Translations under genes and position numbers: made by a program
From: an uncultured Clostridia bacterium
GTDB lineage: Bacteria > Bacillota > Clostridia > Oscillospirales > Ruminococcaceae
Assembly: GCA_937891895.1 (NCBI GenBank)
Contig: CALATN010000239.1
Coordinates: 1 to 11,452 of the forward strand
Reading direction: 5' to 3'
Length of the DNA stretch: 11,452 bases
Shown: in pieces, positions 1 through 5,899 of the stretch
How the letters are laid out: the number at the start of each line of letters is the position of its first letter
Numbering within the stretch: the first letter of the stretch is position 1
The notes under the pieces: generated by a model
The model's input: only the letters and a program-made list of their open reading frames with translations
Database searches by the model: none
What the model was told of the DNA's origin: nothing

Positions 1-19
1 CAACGGTGTTGCGAAAGAG

Positions 20-44
20 GGACGCCCTGTAAGAGAGGGCGTCC
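20..44. repeat. Hairpin-forming inverted repeat at the left edge
   Basis: A 9-bp perfect inverted repeat (GGACGCCCT at 20-28, AGGGCGTCC at 36-44) with a 7-nt loop. It is not followed by a T tract, so alone it is not a classical terminator, but it lies 2 nt before one (47-70). No gene tail could be assigned to bases 1-46: all three forward frames stop by base 82 and none gives a recognisable C-terminus. Confidence 0.5.
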
Positions 45-46
45 TT

Positions 47-70
47 AACAGTAGCAAAGCTACTGTTTTT
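47..70 (+). terminator. Rho-independent terminator of an upstream gene outside the window
   Basis: Perfect 9-bp stem AACAGTAGC (47-55) / GCTACTGTT (59-67) with an AAA loop, running into a T tract (66-70). It probably ends a transcript entering from the left, which separates mnmE transcription from whatever precedes it. Confidence 0.75.
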
Positions 71-95
71 GTACAGAGATAAAGGTAAAGTGCGT

Positions 96-122
96 CAAAA
101 ACGTGCCACTGGCACGTTTTTG
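96..122. terminator. Symmetric hairpin, probable bidirectional terminator
   Basis: Perfect 12-bp inverted repeat CAAAAACGTGCC (96-107) / GGCACGTTTTTG (111-122) with a 3-nt loop. The GC-rich core is flanked by A5 on the left and T5 on the right, so an RNA from either strand would end in a GC hairpin plus U tract. It lies 26 bp after another terminator. A protein-binding palindrome is a less likely alternative. Confidence 0.6.
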
Positions 123-150
123 AGAGATGATTTTGATGTGATTGCAACAA

Positions 151-305
151 GGAGAAGCGGTCGTGTCCGCTTCTCCTCGGAAACCTGTCGGTTTCCTCAC
201 CTCTTTCTCCGTTTTTTTAGGTAAGGGGTATTTCGCCGCTTGCGAGCGGCGACGATGGGGCGTTGCCCCCTCGACCCCTACCAAAGGGTGCGAAGCCCCC
301 TTTGG
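151..305. repeat. Cluster of five hairpins upstream of mnmE
   Basis: Five inverted repeats follow one another: GGAGAAGCGG/CCGCTTCTCC (151-160/167-176), GGAAACC/GGTTTCC (179-185/190-196), TCGCCGCT/AGCGGCGA (233-240/245-252), GGGGC/GCCCC (257-261/265-269) and CCAAAGGG/CCCTTTGG (281-288/298-305). A T7 run at 212-218 lies between the second and third. No protein-like reading frame stands out. The segment may be a dispersed intergenic repeat, a structured leader of the mnmE transcript, or part of a compound terminator. Nothing here separates these possibilities. Bases 306-355 are AT-rich and show no convincing promoter. Confidence 0.6.
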
Positions 306-367
306 AAACCCAATATTGCCCTACAACTTCCAATTTGTGAAATTATCAATTATATGGAGGAGTAACT

Positions 368-1732
368 ATGTCAACCATCGCTGCAATCTCAACGCCTCGT
401 GCGCAGGGGGGAATTTCCGTAATCCGAATTTCGGGCGAAAATGCACTTGAAATCGCTGAGAAGATTTTTGCACCCGTGTCAACAAGCCTTACAGCAACTC
501 AGATGCAGGGCTACACCTGCGCTTACGGTAACATCATAAACGGCACGGAAACCGTTGACGACGGCGTTCTGACCGTATTCCGTGCGCCAAAATCATATAC
601 AGGCGAGGACGTGGTTGAAATCTCCTGCCACGGCGGAATTTTTGTTACAGACAAGGTTCTGCAGCTTATTTTCGCAAACGGTGCAACTCCAGCCGAAGCA
701 GGCGAGTTCACAAAGCGCGCGTTCCTCAACGGAAAAATGAGCCTCACTCAGGCAGAAGCGGTTATGGACGTTATCGCCGCAGACGGAAAAGCAGGTCTGC
801 GTTGCGCAGAGGCGCTGAAGGAAGGTTCCCTCTATCGACGTATTAAAGCCGTTTCCGACACAACTCTCCAGCTTTTGGGTTCACTTGCCGCTTGGGTTGA
901 CTATCCCGATGATGATATTCCCGCTGTTGATGATATGGAAATTATTACCACTTTAGAGCAAGCCGTTCAAAATCTCGACCAGCTGTTGTCTACCTACGAC
1001 AGCGGCAGAATTATTCGTGAGGGCGCTGATACAGCAATTGTTGGAAAGCCAAATGTTGGAAAATCTACCCTTATGAACCTGCTTTCAGGCTGTGAAAGAA
1101 GCATCGTAACCGACATCGCAGGAACAACACGTGACGTTGTTGAGGAGTCCGTGCGACTGGGAGATATCGTACTCCGATTGTCCGATACCGCAGGAATTCA
1201 CGAAACAGGGGACGTAGTAGAGAGCGTTGGCGTTGAAAAGGCGCTGAAAAAGCTTGAAACCGCCGATTTAATCCTTGCCGTGTTCGATATGGGTGCGGAA
1301 ATTACCGCCGAGGACAGAGAGCTTGCTGAAAAGTGCAGGGGCAAGAATGCCGTTGCAATCTTGAACAAATCCGATCTGGAGCAACGCTTTGACCTTTCAG
1401 CAATTTCCGACAATTTCAGCGAAATTGTTACAATCTCCGCAGGGCAGGGTGAGGGACTTGACCGCCTGAAAACTGCAATCGAGAACATATACAAGCTTGC
1501 CAACATCAATTCCGATATGGGTATTCTTGCAAACGAGCGTCAGCGTGGCTGTGCTGTAAAGGCAAAAGCCAGCTTCGAGGAAGCTCTCGGCGCACTTCGT
1601 GCAGGCGCAACTTATGACGCGGTAAATATCCTCATCGATGATGGGGAAAACTATCTCCTTGAGCTTACAGGCGAGCGTGCCTCGGAAGCTGTCGTGAATG
1701 AGGTGTTCTCAAGATTTTGTGTTGGTAAATAG
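368..1732 (+). CDS. mnmE: tRNA uridine-5-carboxymethylaminomethyl(34) synthesis GTPase MnmE (TrmE)
   Basis: This GTPase works with MnmG to add a (carboxymethyl)aminomethyl group to C5 of the wobble uridine in a subset of tRNAs. At 454 residues it is the usual family length. The N-terminal tetrahydrofolate-binding domain begins near STIAAISTPRAQGG. The inserted G domain shows G1 GKPNVGKST (226-234), the G2 region IAGTTRD (250-256), G3 DTAG (273-276) and G4 NKSD (333-336). The protein ends in FCVGK, the C-x-G-K tail that carries the conserved cysteine of MnmE. Start choice: ATG at 368 has GGAGGAG at 356-362, five bases away. MnmG, its partner, is the next gene, 250 bp downstream. No promoter was identified; transcription may begin inside the hairpin-rich leader. 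The stop codon overlaps the first unit of a heptamer repeat array. Confidence 0.97.
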   Translation: MSTIAAISTPRAQGGISVIRISGENALEIAEKIFAPVSTSLTATQMQGYTCAYGNIINGTETVDDGVLTVFRAPKSYTGEDVVEISCHGGIFVTDKVLQLIFANGATPAEAGEFTKRAFLNGKMSLTQAEAVMDVIAADGKAGLRCAEALKEGSLYRRIKAVSDTTLQLLGSLAAWVDYPDDDIPAVDDMEIITTLEQAVQNLDQLLSTYDSGRIIREGADTAIVGKPNVGKSTLMNLLSGCERSIVTDIAGTTRDVVEESVRLGDIVLRLSDTAGIHETGDVVESVGVEKALKKLETADLILAVFDMGAEITAEDRELAEKCRGKNAVAILNKSDLEQRFDLSAISDNFSEIVTISAGQGEGLDRLKTAIENIYKLANINSDMGILANERQRGCAVKAKASFEEALGALRAGATYDAVNILIDDGENYLLELTGERASEAVVNEVFSRFCVGK

Positions 1733-1765
1733 TTTGGAGTGTGGAGAGTGGAGTGTGGAGTTGAG
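1731..1765. repeat. Heptamer tandem repeat array A (AGTGTGG type)
   Basis: Five consecutive 7-bp units: AGTTTGG, AGTGTGG, AGAGTGG, AGTGTGG, AGTTGAG. The middle three fit AGWGTGG closely and the outer two are degenerate. The array begins on the last two bases of the mnmE stop codon. Short heptameric tandem repeats are known in intergenic DNA of several bacterial groups. No function can be read from the sequence. Confidence 0.7.
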
Positions 1766-1817
1766 ATACAAACCACAGTTTCCTTTACTTCACACTTTTA
1801 GCTAAAGATAAATAAAT

Positions 1818-1833
1818 TGTTCCACATGGAACA
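1818..1833. promoter_or_regulatory. Variant parS-like site (one mismatch)
   Basis: TGTTCCACATGGAACA differs from the perfect 16-mer found three more times in this window only by G to A at the ninth base, which breaks the central ACGT. The symmetry continues outside: AAATTGTTCC (1814-1823) / GGAACAATTT (1828-1837). Because a T run follows (1835-1838), the same sequence could fold in RNA as a 10-bp hairpin and help end the mnmE transcript. Reading it as a weak ParB site is an inference from similarity. Confidence 0.6.
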
Positions 1834-1860
1834 ATTTTATAACCCCAACAAACCACGATG

Positions 1861-1881
1861 TATTTTTGCAATGCAAAAATA
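1861..1881. repeat. Short hairpin in the mnmE-mnmG spacer
   Basis: Perfect 9-bp inverted repeat TATTTTTGC (1861-1869) / GCAAAAATA (1873-1881) with a 3-nt loop. It stands between the variant parS and the duplicated hairpin unit. It is AT-rich and has no following T tract, so it is not a good terminator on the plus strand. Confidence 0.5.
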
Positions 1882-1888
1882 CTCGTAA

Positions 1889-1930
1889 CCAAACTCTTGC
1901 GTTTGGTTTCCAAACTCTTGCGTTTGGTTT
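1889..1930. repeat. Perfect 21-bp tandem duplication of a hairpin unit
   Basis: Bases 1889-1909 are repeated exactly and head to tail at 1910-1930. Each unit folds by itself as CCAAAC - TCTTGC - GTTTGG followed by TTT. Identity over 21 bp with no spacer suggests a recent slippage duplication. The stem-and-variable-loop design resembles the CCAAAGGG/CCCTTTGG hairpin upstream of mnmE. Confidence 0.8.
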
Positions 1931-1931
1931 A

Positions 1932-1962
1932 ATTCCGCATTACGCATTCCGAATTCCTAATT
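1932..1962. repeat. Heptamer tandem repeat array B (ATTCCGN type)
   Basis: Units ATTCCGC, ATTACGC, ATTCCGA and ATTCCTA, then a partial ATT, repeat with a 7-bp period just upstream of the mnmG ribosome binding site. The period equals that of array A after mnmE, but the unit sequence is unrelated. Confidence 0.65.
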
Positions 1963-1982
1963 AAAAGAAACGAGGTGCTCAG

Positions 1983-3854
1983 ATGAGCCATTATATAGAC
2001 AACTACGACGTTGCTGTAATCGGTGCGGGACACGCAGGCGTTGAAGCCGCCCTCGCCGCCGCACGTCTTGGCGCAAAAACCGTGCTGTTCAGCATTTCGC
2101 TGGACAACATCGCAAACCTGCCCTGCAACCCATCAATCGGCGGCACGGCAAAGGGACACCTTGTCCGTGAAATCGACGCAATGGGCGGCGAAATGGGAAA
2201 GGCGGCTGACCAGTGCTTTATCCAGAGCCGTATGCTCAACAGGGGCAAGGGCCCAGCCGTGCACAGCCTACGTGTTCAGGCTGACAGGGTAAAGTATCAC
2301 AATCATATGAAGAAAGTCTGCGAGTCGCAGGAAAATCTCCACGTCAAACAGGCTGAGGTTACCGAGGTGCACGTGGAAAACGGCGCTGTAAAGTCAATCG
2401 TGACCCATCTCGGCGGCGAGTACCACTGCAAAACCGCAATTATCGCCACAGGTACATATCTGAAAGGCTTGATACACGTGGGCGATACGTCCTACGAAAG
2501 CGGACCTGACTCAACATTGCCGTCCCGTGGCTTGTCCGATAGTCTTAAATCTATCGGAATTGAACTCCGCCGCTTCAAAACCGGTACACCAAGCCGTGTC
2601 CACCGCCGTTCAATTGACTTCGACAAGCTTGAACGTCAGGACGGCGACGAGGATATCCAGCCATTTTCTTTTGAAACAAACCGAGAAGAAATGAAAAATA
2701 TCGTGTCCTGCTATATCGGCTATACCAACGAGGACACCCACAAGGTTATCCTCGACAACATTCACCGCTCCCCGATGTATTCGGGACGTATTGAGGGTGT
2801 CGGACCACGTTACTGCCCGTCAATTGAGGACAAAATCAAGCGCTTTAGCGAGCGTTCACGCCATCAGCTGTTTATCGAACCAATGGGTCTTGACACAGAT
2901 GAGTATTATTTGCAGGGTATGTCCTCGTCACTGCCTGAGGACGTGCAGATTGCCTTTTTGCGTACAATCAAGGGACTTGAAAACGTTGAAATAATGCGTA
3001 ATGCCTACGCTATCGAGTACGATTGCTGCAACCCTCAGGATTTGCGCCATACTCTCGAATTCAAGGCAATCAAGGGACTTTTCGGCGCAGGTCAGTTCAA
3101 CGGTACATCAGGCTACGAGGAAGCTGCTGCACAGGGCTTAATCGCAGGAATAAATGCCGCGCGCTCTGTTCAGGGCAAGGAAATGATTACCCTGACCCGT
3201 TCGTCCTCTTATATCGGCACGCTCATTGACGACCTTGTAATCAAAGGCTGTTCCGACCCGTACCGAATGATGACTTCACGAAGCGAATACCGTCTGTTGC
3301 TCCGTCAGGACAACGCAGATGAGCGACTTACCCCTCTCGGACACGAAATCGGGCTTATTTCTGACGAACGTTATGAGAAATTTCTTGAAAAGCAGGCGCA
3401 AATCAAGGCTGAAATCAAGCGTGTCAAGGCAAAATCCCTCTCACCAACAGACGAACTTAACGCATTGCTGATTGAAAAGGGTACAGCGCCAATCGCTACA
3501 GGTCTGAAAATGAACGATTTGATACGCCGTCCGCAGATTTCCTACGAAGATTTAGCACCGTTTGACCCTGAACGTCCTGAGCTTTCATACGAGGTACGCG
3601 AACAGGTGAACTTGCAAATCGAATACGAGGGTTACATCGCACGTCAACTTATGGAAGTTGAGCACGTGCAGAAGCTTGAGCAGAAAAAACTTCCACAGCC
3701 ATTCGATTACCGCACAATCAAGGGCCTTAGCCTTGAAGCACACGAAAAGCTGAACCGTGTACAGCCAGAAAACATCGGGCAGGCAAGCCGTATTTCCGGT
3801 GTTTCGCCAGCGGATGTAAGTGTGCTCATCATTTGGCTTTCAGGTCAAAAATAA
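1983..3854 (+). CDS. mnmG: tRNA uridine-5-carboxymethylaminomethyl(34) synthesis enzyme MnmG (GidA)
   Basis: FAD-dependent partner of MnmE in wobble-uridine modification. The 623-residue length is typical. The N-terminal Rossmann FAD motif GAGHAG is at residues 14-19 within DVAVIGAGHAGVEAALAAAR. The GidA signature around LPCNPSIGGTAKGHLVREID includes Cys48. A second conserved cysteine, Cys278, lies in GPRYCPSIEDK. The C-terminal region contains DNADERLTPLG and DYRTIKGLS, matching the domain that contacts MnmE and tRNA. Start choice: ATG at 1983 has GAGGTG at 1972-1977, five bases away, and the FAD motif falls at the expected distance from the N-terminus. It lies between mnmE and rsmG, 49 bp before the latter, and is probably cotranscribed with it. 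The 250-bp leader holds a variant parS and several repeats. Confidence 0.97.
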   Translation: MSHYIDNYDVAVIGAGHAGVEAALAAARLGAKTVLFSISLDNIANLPCNPSIGGTAKGHLVREIDAMGGEMGKAADQCFIQSRMLNRGKGPAVHSLRVQADRVKYHNHMKKVCESQENLHVKQAEVTEVHVENGAVKSIVTHLGGEYHCKTAIIATGTYLKGLIHVGDTSYESGPDSTLPSRGLSDSLKSIGIELRRFKTGTPSRVHRRSIDFDKLERQDGDEDIQPFSFETNREEMKNIVSCYIGYTNEDTHKVILDNIHRSPMYSGRIEGVGPRYCPSIEDKIKRFSERSRHQLFIEPMGLDTDEYYLQGMSSSLPEDVQIAFLRTIKGLENVEIMRNAYAIEYDCCNPQDLRHTLEFKAIKGLFGAGQFNGTSGYEEAAAQGLIAGINAARSVQGKEMITLTRSSSYIGTLIDDLVIKGCSDPYRMMTSRSEYRLLLRQDNADERLTPLGHEIGLISDERYEKFLEKQAQIKAEIKRVKAKSLSPTDELNALLIEKGTAPIATGLKMNDLIRRPQISYEDLAPFDPERPELSYEVREQVNLQIEYEGYIARQLMEVEHVQKLEQKKLPQPFDYRTIKGLSLEAHEKLNRVQPENIGQASRISGVSPADVSVLIIWLSGQK

Positions 3855-3867
3855 TTAAAAGAGAAAT

Positions 3868-3883
3868 TGTTCCACGTGGAACA
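3868..3883. promoter_or_regulatory. parS centromere site, mnmG-rsmG spacer
   Basis: TGTTCCACGTGGAACA is a perfect 16-bp palindrome, further extended to AATTGTTCC/GGAACAATT. It matches the well-known bacterial parS pattern TGTTNCACGTGNAACA. It fills most of the 49-bp spacer and ends 7 bp before the rsmG Shine-Dalgarno sequence, so bound ParB would sit on the rsmG leader. The encoded ParB lies 2 kb downstream. Confidence 0.93.
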
Positions 3884-3903
3884 ATTAAAAAGAGGTGTAA
3901 CAA

Positions 3904-4617
3904 ATGCCGTTTTTACTTGAATTTGACAAGCTTGCAGAGCTTTTCTCCGCTGAAAAGCTTGAAATTACCCAAGAGCAGTACGCTCAGCTTGAAACCTATG
4001 CACGTCTGCTGGTGGAATGGAACGAAAAAATGAACCTGACGGGTATTACCGACCCTGATGGGATTGCTGTGAAGCATTATCTTGACAGTATTCTGCCGCT
4101 GAATTTTATAAATGTTCCACGTGGAACAAAGCTTATTGACGTTGGAACAGGGGCAGGTTTTCCTGGATTACCGATGAAAATATATCGTCCTGATGTGAAG
4201 CTGACCTTGCTGGACAGTCTTAACAAGCGTATAAACTTCCTTTCGGCAGTCTGTGATGAGGCTGGAATTGAAGCAAAATGCGTCCACGCAAGAGCAGAGG
4301 AAGGCGGACGTAACCCTGAATTCCGCGAAAAATATGATGTCGCAGTTGCAAGAGCAGTTGCGGCAATGCCAGTGTTGACGGAATATTGTCTGCCATACGT
4401 CAAAGTTGGCGGCATTTTTGCTGCATTGAAAGGTCCAAACGAGAATTATAAGGAGGGCAACAATGCCGTGATTACCCTTGGCGGAGAAATTTCCGATGTT
4501 AAGGAGTATGCTCTGCCAAACGGTGACAAGCGTACACTGATTGTGGTACATAAAATCAAGGCTACACCGCCTAAATATCCACGCAACGGTGGACAAATTG
4601 CAAAGAAAAGCTTGTAA
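3904..4617 (+). CDS. rsmG: 16S rRNA (guanine(527)-N7)-methyltransferase RsmG (GidB)
   Basis: SAM-dependent enzyme that forms m7G527 in 16S rRNA; in several bacteria its loss gives low-level streptomycin resistance. The 237-residue length is normal. The SAM-binding motif DVGTGAGFPG is at residues 79-88. LLDSLNKRINFL follows and ARAVA is further on, both characteristic of GidB. The C-terminus KIKATPPKYPRNGG also matches the family. Start choice: ATG at 3904 with AGAGGTG at 3891-3897. Unusually, a perfect parS site is written into codons 70-75, encoding NVPRGT just before the SAM motif. The gene closes the mnmE-mnmG-rsmG block and is followed by a terminator. Confidence 0.96.
   Translation: MPFLLEFDKLAELFSAEKLEITQEQYAQLETYARLLVEWNEKMNLTGITDPDGIAVKHYLDSILPLNFINVPRGTKLIDVGTGAGFPGLPMKIYRPDVKLTLLDSLNKRINFLSAVCDEAGIEAKCVHARAEEGGRNPEFREKYDVAVARAVAAMPVLTEYCLPYVKVGGIFAALKGPNENYKEGNNAVITLGGEISDVKEYALPNGDKRTLIVVHKIKATPPKYPRNGGQIAKKSL
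4113..4128. promoter_or_regulatory. parS centromere site inside rsmG
   Basis: Perfect palindrome TGTTCCACGTGGAACA lying within the rsmG coding frame, where it spells VPRGT. It is 245 bp from the intergenic parS at 3868. An exact copy in coding sequence is very unlikely by chance given the other copies nearby. Confidence 0.93.
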
Positions 4618-4645
4618 ATCAACTTCTCAAAAGAAAAATATACCC

Positions 4646-4683
4646 AAAAATCTCCGTTATCATTATGATATATGGAGATTTTT
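4646..4683 (+). terminator. Rho-independent terminator after rsmG
   Basis: Stem AAAAATCTCC (4646-4655) / GGAGATTTTT (4674-4683), with a second perfect stem TATCAT/ATGATA (4658-4663/4665-4670) at the top, followed by a long T-rich run to about 4692. It separates the mnmE-rsmG transcript from parA. The parA promoter begins directly after it. Confidence 0.85.
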
Positions 4684-4693
4684 TTTATTTTTA

Positions 4694-4722
4694 TTGCAAA
4701 GAGCACGTCAATGTGATATAAT
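4694..4722 (+). promoter_or_regulatory. Sigma-A-type promoter of parA
   Basis: -35 TTGCAA (4694-4699), 17-bp spacer, -10 TATAAT (4717-4722) preceded by TGA (extended -10). Expected start of transcription is near 4729, giving a leader of about 34 nt before the parA ATG. The hexamers and the ideal spacing are read directly from the sequence. Confidence 0.85.
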
Positions 4723-4762
4723 AAATGTAATCATTCATCAAATTTGAAAGGAAGTAGCGCCA

Positions 4763-5542
4763 ATGGCAATGGTAATTGCAGTTGCAAACCAGAAAGGCGG
4801 TGTGGGAAAATCCACAACGGTTGTAAATCTTGCAGCTTGTCTGGGAAAAAAGAAGAAAAAAGTGCTTTGTGTTGATATGGATGCGCAGGGAAACGCAACA
4901 AGTGGCTTCGGAATACGTAAAAAAAACGTTGAAGTTACCACTTATGAGGTGCTTCTTGGTTTGCGTCGTATTCAGGATGCAATAATCAAGACAGAATTTG
5001 ATAATGTTTCGCTTGTTCCTGCAACTTCAGCGCTTGCAGCTGCCGATATTGAGCTTATTGAAGTGGAAAATATGCAGAAGCGTATGAAAATGCAGCTTCT
5101 GACAGTCAAGGATGACTATGATTACATACTTCTGGACTGTCCGCCGTCACTTTCGCTTATTCCAATCAATGCGCTTTGTGCCTGTGACACTGTTTTAGTA
5201 CCGATGACCTGCGAATATTTCGCAATGGAGGGTCTGTCACAGCTTGTTGAGTCAATCCGACTTGTAAAACAGCGCTATAACCCTGATATTGACATTGAGG
5301 GCATCCTTTTTACAATGTTTGACGGACGTCTTAACCTTACAACTCAGGTTGTAAATGAGGTGAAAAAGCACTTCCCAAAGAAGCTTTTTAACACGGTTAT
5401 TCCAAGAAATGTGCGTATTTCTGAGGCTCCAAGCTTCGGCAAGCCAGTTATTTACTACGATAAAAGCTCTCGTGGCGCAGAAGCGTACACAGCTTTTGCA
5501 GATGAGTTGCTAAAAAGACACAAAAAGGCGGGTAAAAAATAA
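4763..5542 (+). CDS. parA: Chromosome partitioning ATPase ParA (Soj)
   Basis: Walker-type ATPase that acts with ParB-parS in origin segregation; in Bacillus subtilis Soj also regulates DnaA. At 259 residues it is the length of chromosomal ParA proteins, without the N-terminal helix-turn-helix extension of plasmid P1-type ParA. The deviant Walker A KGGVGKST is at residues 11-18, the A-prime motif DMDAQGNAT at 38-46 with Asp40, and Walker B LLDCPPS around Asp125. The NVRISEAPSFGKPV stretch near the C-terminus is typical of Soj. Start choice: ATG at 4763 with AAAGGAAG at 4747-4754; an in-frame ATG at 4769 is too far from the ribosome site to be preferred. It has its own promoter, and a parS begins 14 bp after its stop. 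parB is one ORF further on. Confidence 0.96.
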   Translation: MAMVIAVANQKGGVGKSTTVVNLAACLGKKKKKVLCVDMDAQGNATSGFGIRKKNVEVTTYEVLLGLRRIQDAIIKTEFDNVSLVPATSALAAADIELIEVENMQKRMKMQLLTVKDDYDYILLDCPPSLSLIPINALCACDTVLVPMTCEYFAMEGLSQLVESIRLVKQRYNPDIDIEGILFTMFDGRLNLTTQVVNEVKKHFPKKLFNTVIPRNVRISEAPSFGKPVIYYDKSSRGAEAYTAFADELLKRHKKAGKK

Positions 5543-5555
5543 GTAACGTGTATTT

Positions 5556-5571
5556 TGTTCCACGTGGAACA
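5556..5571. promoter_or_regulatory. parS centromere site between parA and parB
   Basis: Perfect palindrome TGTTCCACGTGGAACA in the 112-bp gap after parA, immediately followed by two hairpins. It lies inside the par operon, so ParB loaded here could spread over parA and parB and give autoregulation (inference). Confidence 0.93.
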
Positions 5572-5572
5572 A

Positions 5573-5626
5573 AGACAAATCAGCAAGCTTATTTGTCTCC
5601 AAATTTTATTCTTGCGGATAAAATTT
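5573..5626. repeat. Two successive inverted repeats in the parA-ORF80 gap
   Basis: First repeat: AGACAAAT (5573-5580) / ATTTGTCT (5591-5598). Second: AAATTTTAT (5601-5609) / ATAAAATTT (5618-5626), followed by TT. The stems are AT-rich and the second has only a short T run, so they might act as a weak attenuator or an RNA processing/stability element that sets parB dosage relative to parA. No promoter was seen in the gap. Confidence 0.45.
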
Positions 5627-5654
5627 TTAACATTGAATTATAAGAGGTGAAATT

Positions 5655-5897
5655 ATGGCAAAAAAGAAGCTTTCAGCCGAAGAGGCTGAAGCAATAAGAG
5701 TTGAATTTGACCACCTTTTTGCTGAATTTTACCCAGAATATGCAATGCACAGACGTGATAATACGCTTATGGAGCAACTGAAAAATCAGGAATTTGCTGA
5801 TAAAGCCTATGAACTTATGAAACTTGGCAAGAAAATTGGCATTGATATTGAGCAATATATTACCGAATACGGAACAGAACACAACTGGGAGGTATAA
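5655..5897 (+). CDS. Unrecognised 80-residue protein between parA and parB
   Basis: No family is recognised. The protein is small, soluble-looking and acidic (17 Asp/Glu against 11 Lys/Arg by count), with a Lys-rich N-terminus (MAKKK), many aromatic residues and probable helices at about 7-25 and 36-60. There is no signal peptide or membrane segment. It is likely real: ATG at 5655 has a strong AAGAGGTGA at 5642-5650, codon use matches its neighbours, and it sits inside the par operon. The parB ribosome site (GGGAGG, 5887-5892) lies in its last codons and its stop is 2 bp before the parB ATG, so the two are probably translationally coupled. Its position suggests a job linked to ParA/ParB, but nothing in the sequence shows one. 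Confidence 0.8.
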   Translation: MAKKKLSAEEAEAIRVEFDHLFAEFYPEYAMHRRDNTLMEQLKNQEFADKAYELMKLGKKIGIDIEQYITEYGTEHNWEV

Positions 5898-5899
5898 AA

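Noticed and set aside
142..450. 102-codon open frame on the plus strand upstream of and overlapping mnmE
   Set aside because: It runs through the hairpin cluster and into mnmE in another frame, has no ribosome site before its ATG and gives a protein of low plausibility.
1041..1062. Near-repeat of TTGGAAAG/TTGGAAAA in mnmE
   Set aside because: It arises from the repeated glycine-lysine codons of the G1 motif GKPNVGKST.
3833..4033. 66-codon ORF spanning the mnmG end, parS and the rsmG start
   Set aside because: Out-of-frame shadow of two well supported genes; its VPRGT string only reflects the parS site being read in another frame.
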